Origin: Dicaeum eximium
Taxonomy: Eukaryota > Chordata > Aves > Passeriformes > Dicaeidae
Length of the DNA: 64,000 bases
NCBI GenBank assembly: GCA_013396995.1
Contig: VWZP01006006.1
Span: forward strand, 62,001 to 126,000
Direction of reading: 5' to 3'
The stretch's first letter is position 1; each line of letters begins with the position of its first letter. Of this stretch, positions 62,189 to 64,000 are shown piece by piece. The translations under genes and the position numbers were made by a program. A model generated the notes under the pieces. It did no database searches and had not been told where the DNA came from. It worked only from the letters and a program-made list of their open reading frames with translations.

Positions 62189-64000
62189 CTAGAAGATAAA
62201 TTATTATGATGATATGCATTTATATATTTTGTAACCACAATAATAATATTCAGTGGAATATGACCTATTTAAAAGCAAAGGTACTCTGCAAAGCTACACA
62301 TCAAGAAAGTTAAAAAAGTAAAAGCAGGTACTAAGATTTGGTGCATATTTTGTCAATCATGAATAAATTGCATTTAGTTTTGGTATACGTACTGCAGGGG
62401 CAATAATAAAATTTGACGAAGGAACTCTGGTTTTAATGTTCAGAGCGAAAGAAATTGACATATTTTTCAGTATCTTACACCTGCTCAGACTAATTAATTG
62501 GTTCTTAAATGGTTCCATGTATCCAGCTGCTACCAAGCCAGAAGTTCACAGATAAAATATAGACAGTTTGCCAATCAAAAAGGTTTAAAAGTGTGTCTAG
62601 CAGCACATAGTGAAAACAGGTGGCAAGGGAAAGAAGAGTAAGCAAAAAAAAACTCCACTAAAATAGTCTTTTATTTCTTTCCCTGTCACAAAAACTGGAT
62701 CTAGCTGGACTTCTACCACCTAAAATTACAAAAAGATTTAGATGCTTTCACTGTGCTTTGTATTTAATTATTAGTGCTTAGAAATCTATTCTTTAAAAAA
62801 CACAGTAAACAGCTTAAATTCAGGTCAGGCTGCATATCTATTCAAGTAACTTAGCTTGCTGCAAAACAAAATAGTCCTGTCTACATGCATGTTTAATGCA
62901 TGTTAAAGAAGATAAAAGAATCTGGAAATATTTCCATGTCAGAATTTTTTCTCATGGCAGAGCGAAAGACTAGGTGTACATATGTAGAAGTAGGGGAGAA
63001 AAAGGATTTCTACAATTATCTGCACAATACATCTATACAAACAGTCTACTGAAGTTAATTCCCTCACATATAAGTTGTTCTAGATTTCTATCAGAGTTCA
63101 TAAAGCAACTCTGAGATAAAATGCTACAGACCTACCGTGCCTTTTTCTCTACCTCAGGGCTATCACAATTCAACCAGCCATTTCTGTTGAATATGGCAGA
63201 AAGGGACAGGTTGAAATCAGATTGTATCATATTTCAAAAAGTTTTGTTTTCCCCATTAGTAGCCATCAAAAGGAACTGAATGGGTTGCTTTGTGTGAGGG
63301 TCTGCTTGGGTTTTGGGCAAAAAGAGGAAAAGTGGGAAAGGCTCATGGCTTGTGCACAACTTGACCTTAATATGATGACTTTTCTCTTCCTGGAAGGCAG
63401 TAGGAGATGAAGATGGGAATTGAAATTCTTATTGATCGATTGACTAACTTTGAAGATAATTGAGAAGTAGTTTACCTTTTAACGTATTTGGAATTTCCCA
63501 AAACTTATTTCCATTGATTTGTTCCCTTAGCCAGAACATTCAAATAATTAGTATGGTCAATAAGAATGATATGTACTTTAGCTTACTCTGAAGAAGCTTT
63601 GCTTTGTAGCCTCAGCAGACTGACTCTAAATGATCACTTCCTTGAAATTCCATGAGGTATCACACCGATATTTTCATCTCAGTCTGGCTTTGCTTGATAG
63701 TATATATTATAAAATAAAATTCCATTCTTAGTCATCTGTTTTGATAATGTTAGCCTTGCTGAATCAAAAAAATAACAATCCTATATTTATATCAGTCTTC
63801 TCTTTCTAATGATCTTATTTCTCAGGCAAATAATTTTATCAAGAAAGTTAGAATTGACCACCATATTCAACATTAAGAAAATAGTTTTTAAGGAATATCA
63901 GGGTATTTTTCATCTCAGCTTTCTTTCCTTGAAGAAAAGCTGCCTTTTGCTGCTTATATTATTCACTTGAAAAGGAAAATAAACTCTTTGATATCACTGA
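62189..64000 (-). other. CDH19: Partial CDH19 intron upstream of the penultimate exon
   Basis: This intronic sequence lies on the 5' side of the penultimate coding exon and runs off the window. I looked on the minus strand for the preceding cadherin exon, in particular the EC4/EC5 linker motif INDHAPEF or similar, and did not find it. The next exon is therefore probably beyond position 64000. No repeat family was recognised. Confidence 0.75.

Noticed and set aside
1..64000. CRISPR arrays, operons or bacterial-type defence systems
   Set aside because: The sequence is vertebrate nuclear DNA. No regularly spaced repeats or prokaryotic gene clusters were seen.

Overview
The window is AT-rich vertebrate nuclear DNA from a bird. 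Its interspersed repeats are mainly CR1 LINE fragments plus avian ERV LTRs, and its only recognisable host gene is one end of a type II cadherin. The closest match I recall is cadherin-19 (CDH19). Passerine origin is plausible from the look of the LTRs, but the sequence does not prove it.

Gene content is confined to the right end, on the minus strand. The penultimate coding exon of CDH19 (61937-62188, 252 bp, phase 1/1) encodes the end of EC5 and most of the transmembrane helix. The terminal coding exon (59074-59567) encodes the rest of the helix and the whole catenin-binding cytoplasmic tail. Both exons have consensus splice sites and their phases join correctly. The remaining 5' exons lie beyond 64000. 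From the cadherin stop codon leftwards, about 59 kb holds no supportable host gene and behaves as intergenic desert beyond the CDH19 3' end.

The desert holds at least six CR1 fragments: about 6955-7265 (+), 13980-14250 (-), 17436-17770 (-), 29090-29470 (+), 33898-36028 (-, the longest, with recognisable reverse transcriptase) and 41206-41720 (+). It also holds old ERV LTR pieces (7447-8010 and 49066-49340, both minus), a decayed ERV leader plus gag remnant (about 9115-9960, +), a possible further LTR (18780-19440) and assorted simple repeats.

Three structures stand out. (1) Positions 49751-52319 and 52321-54888 are near-identical 2.57-kb direct copies joined by a single N, most easily read as a false duplication in the assembly. 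(2) Just downstream of CDH19 a GC-rich insertion (57119-58296, containing a 336-N gap) is flanked by a perfect 22-bp duplication. It begins with an LTR-like TGTCATAG, carries an 18-nt tRNA-Gly-type primer binding site, and ends exactly inside a stretch complementary to the 3' end of tRNA-Val. That is neither a normal solo LTR nor a normal provirus. (3) The longest CR1 copy carries two long antisense reading frames that could mislead gene finders. No bacterial-type systems, CRISPR arrays, rRNA or intact tRNA genes were seen.
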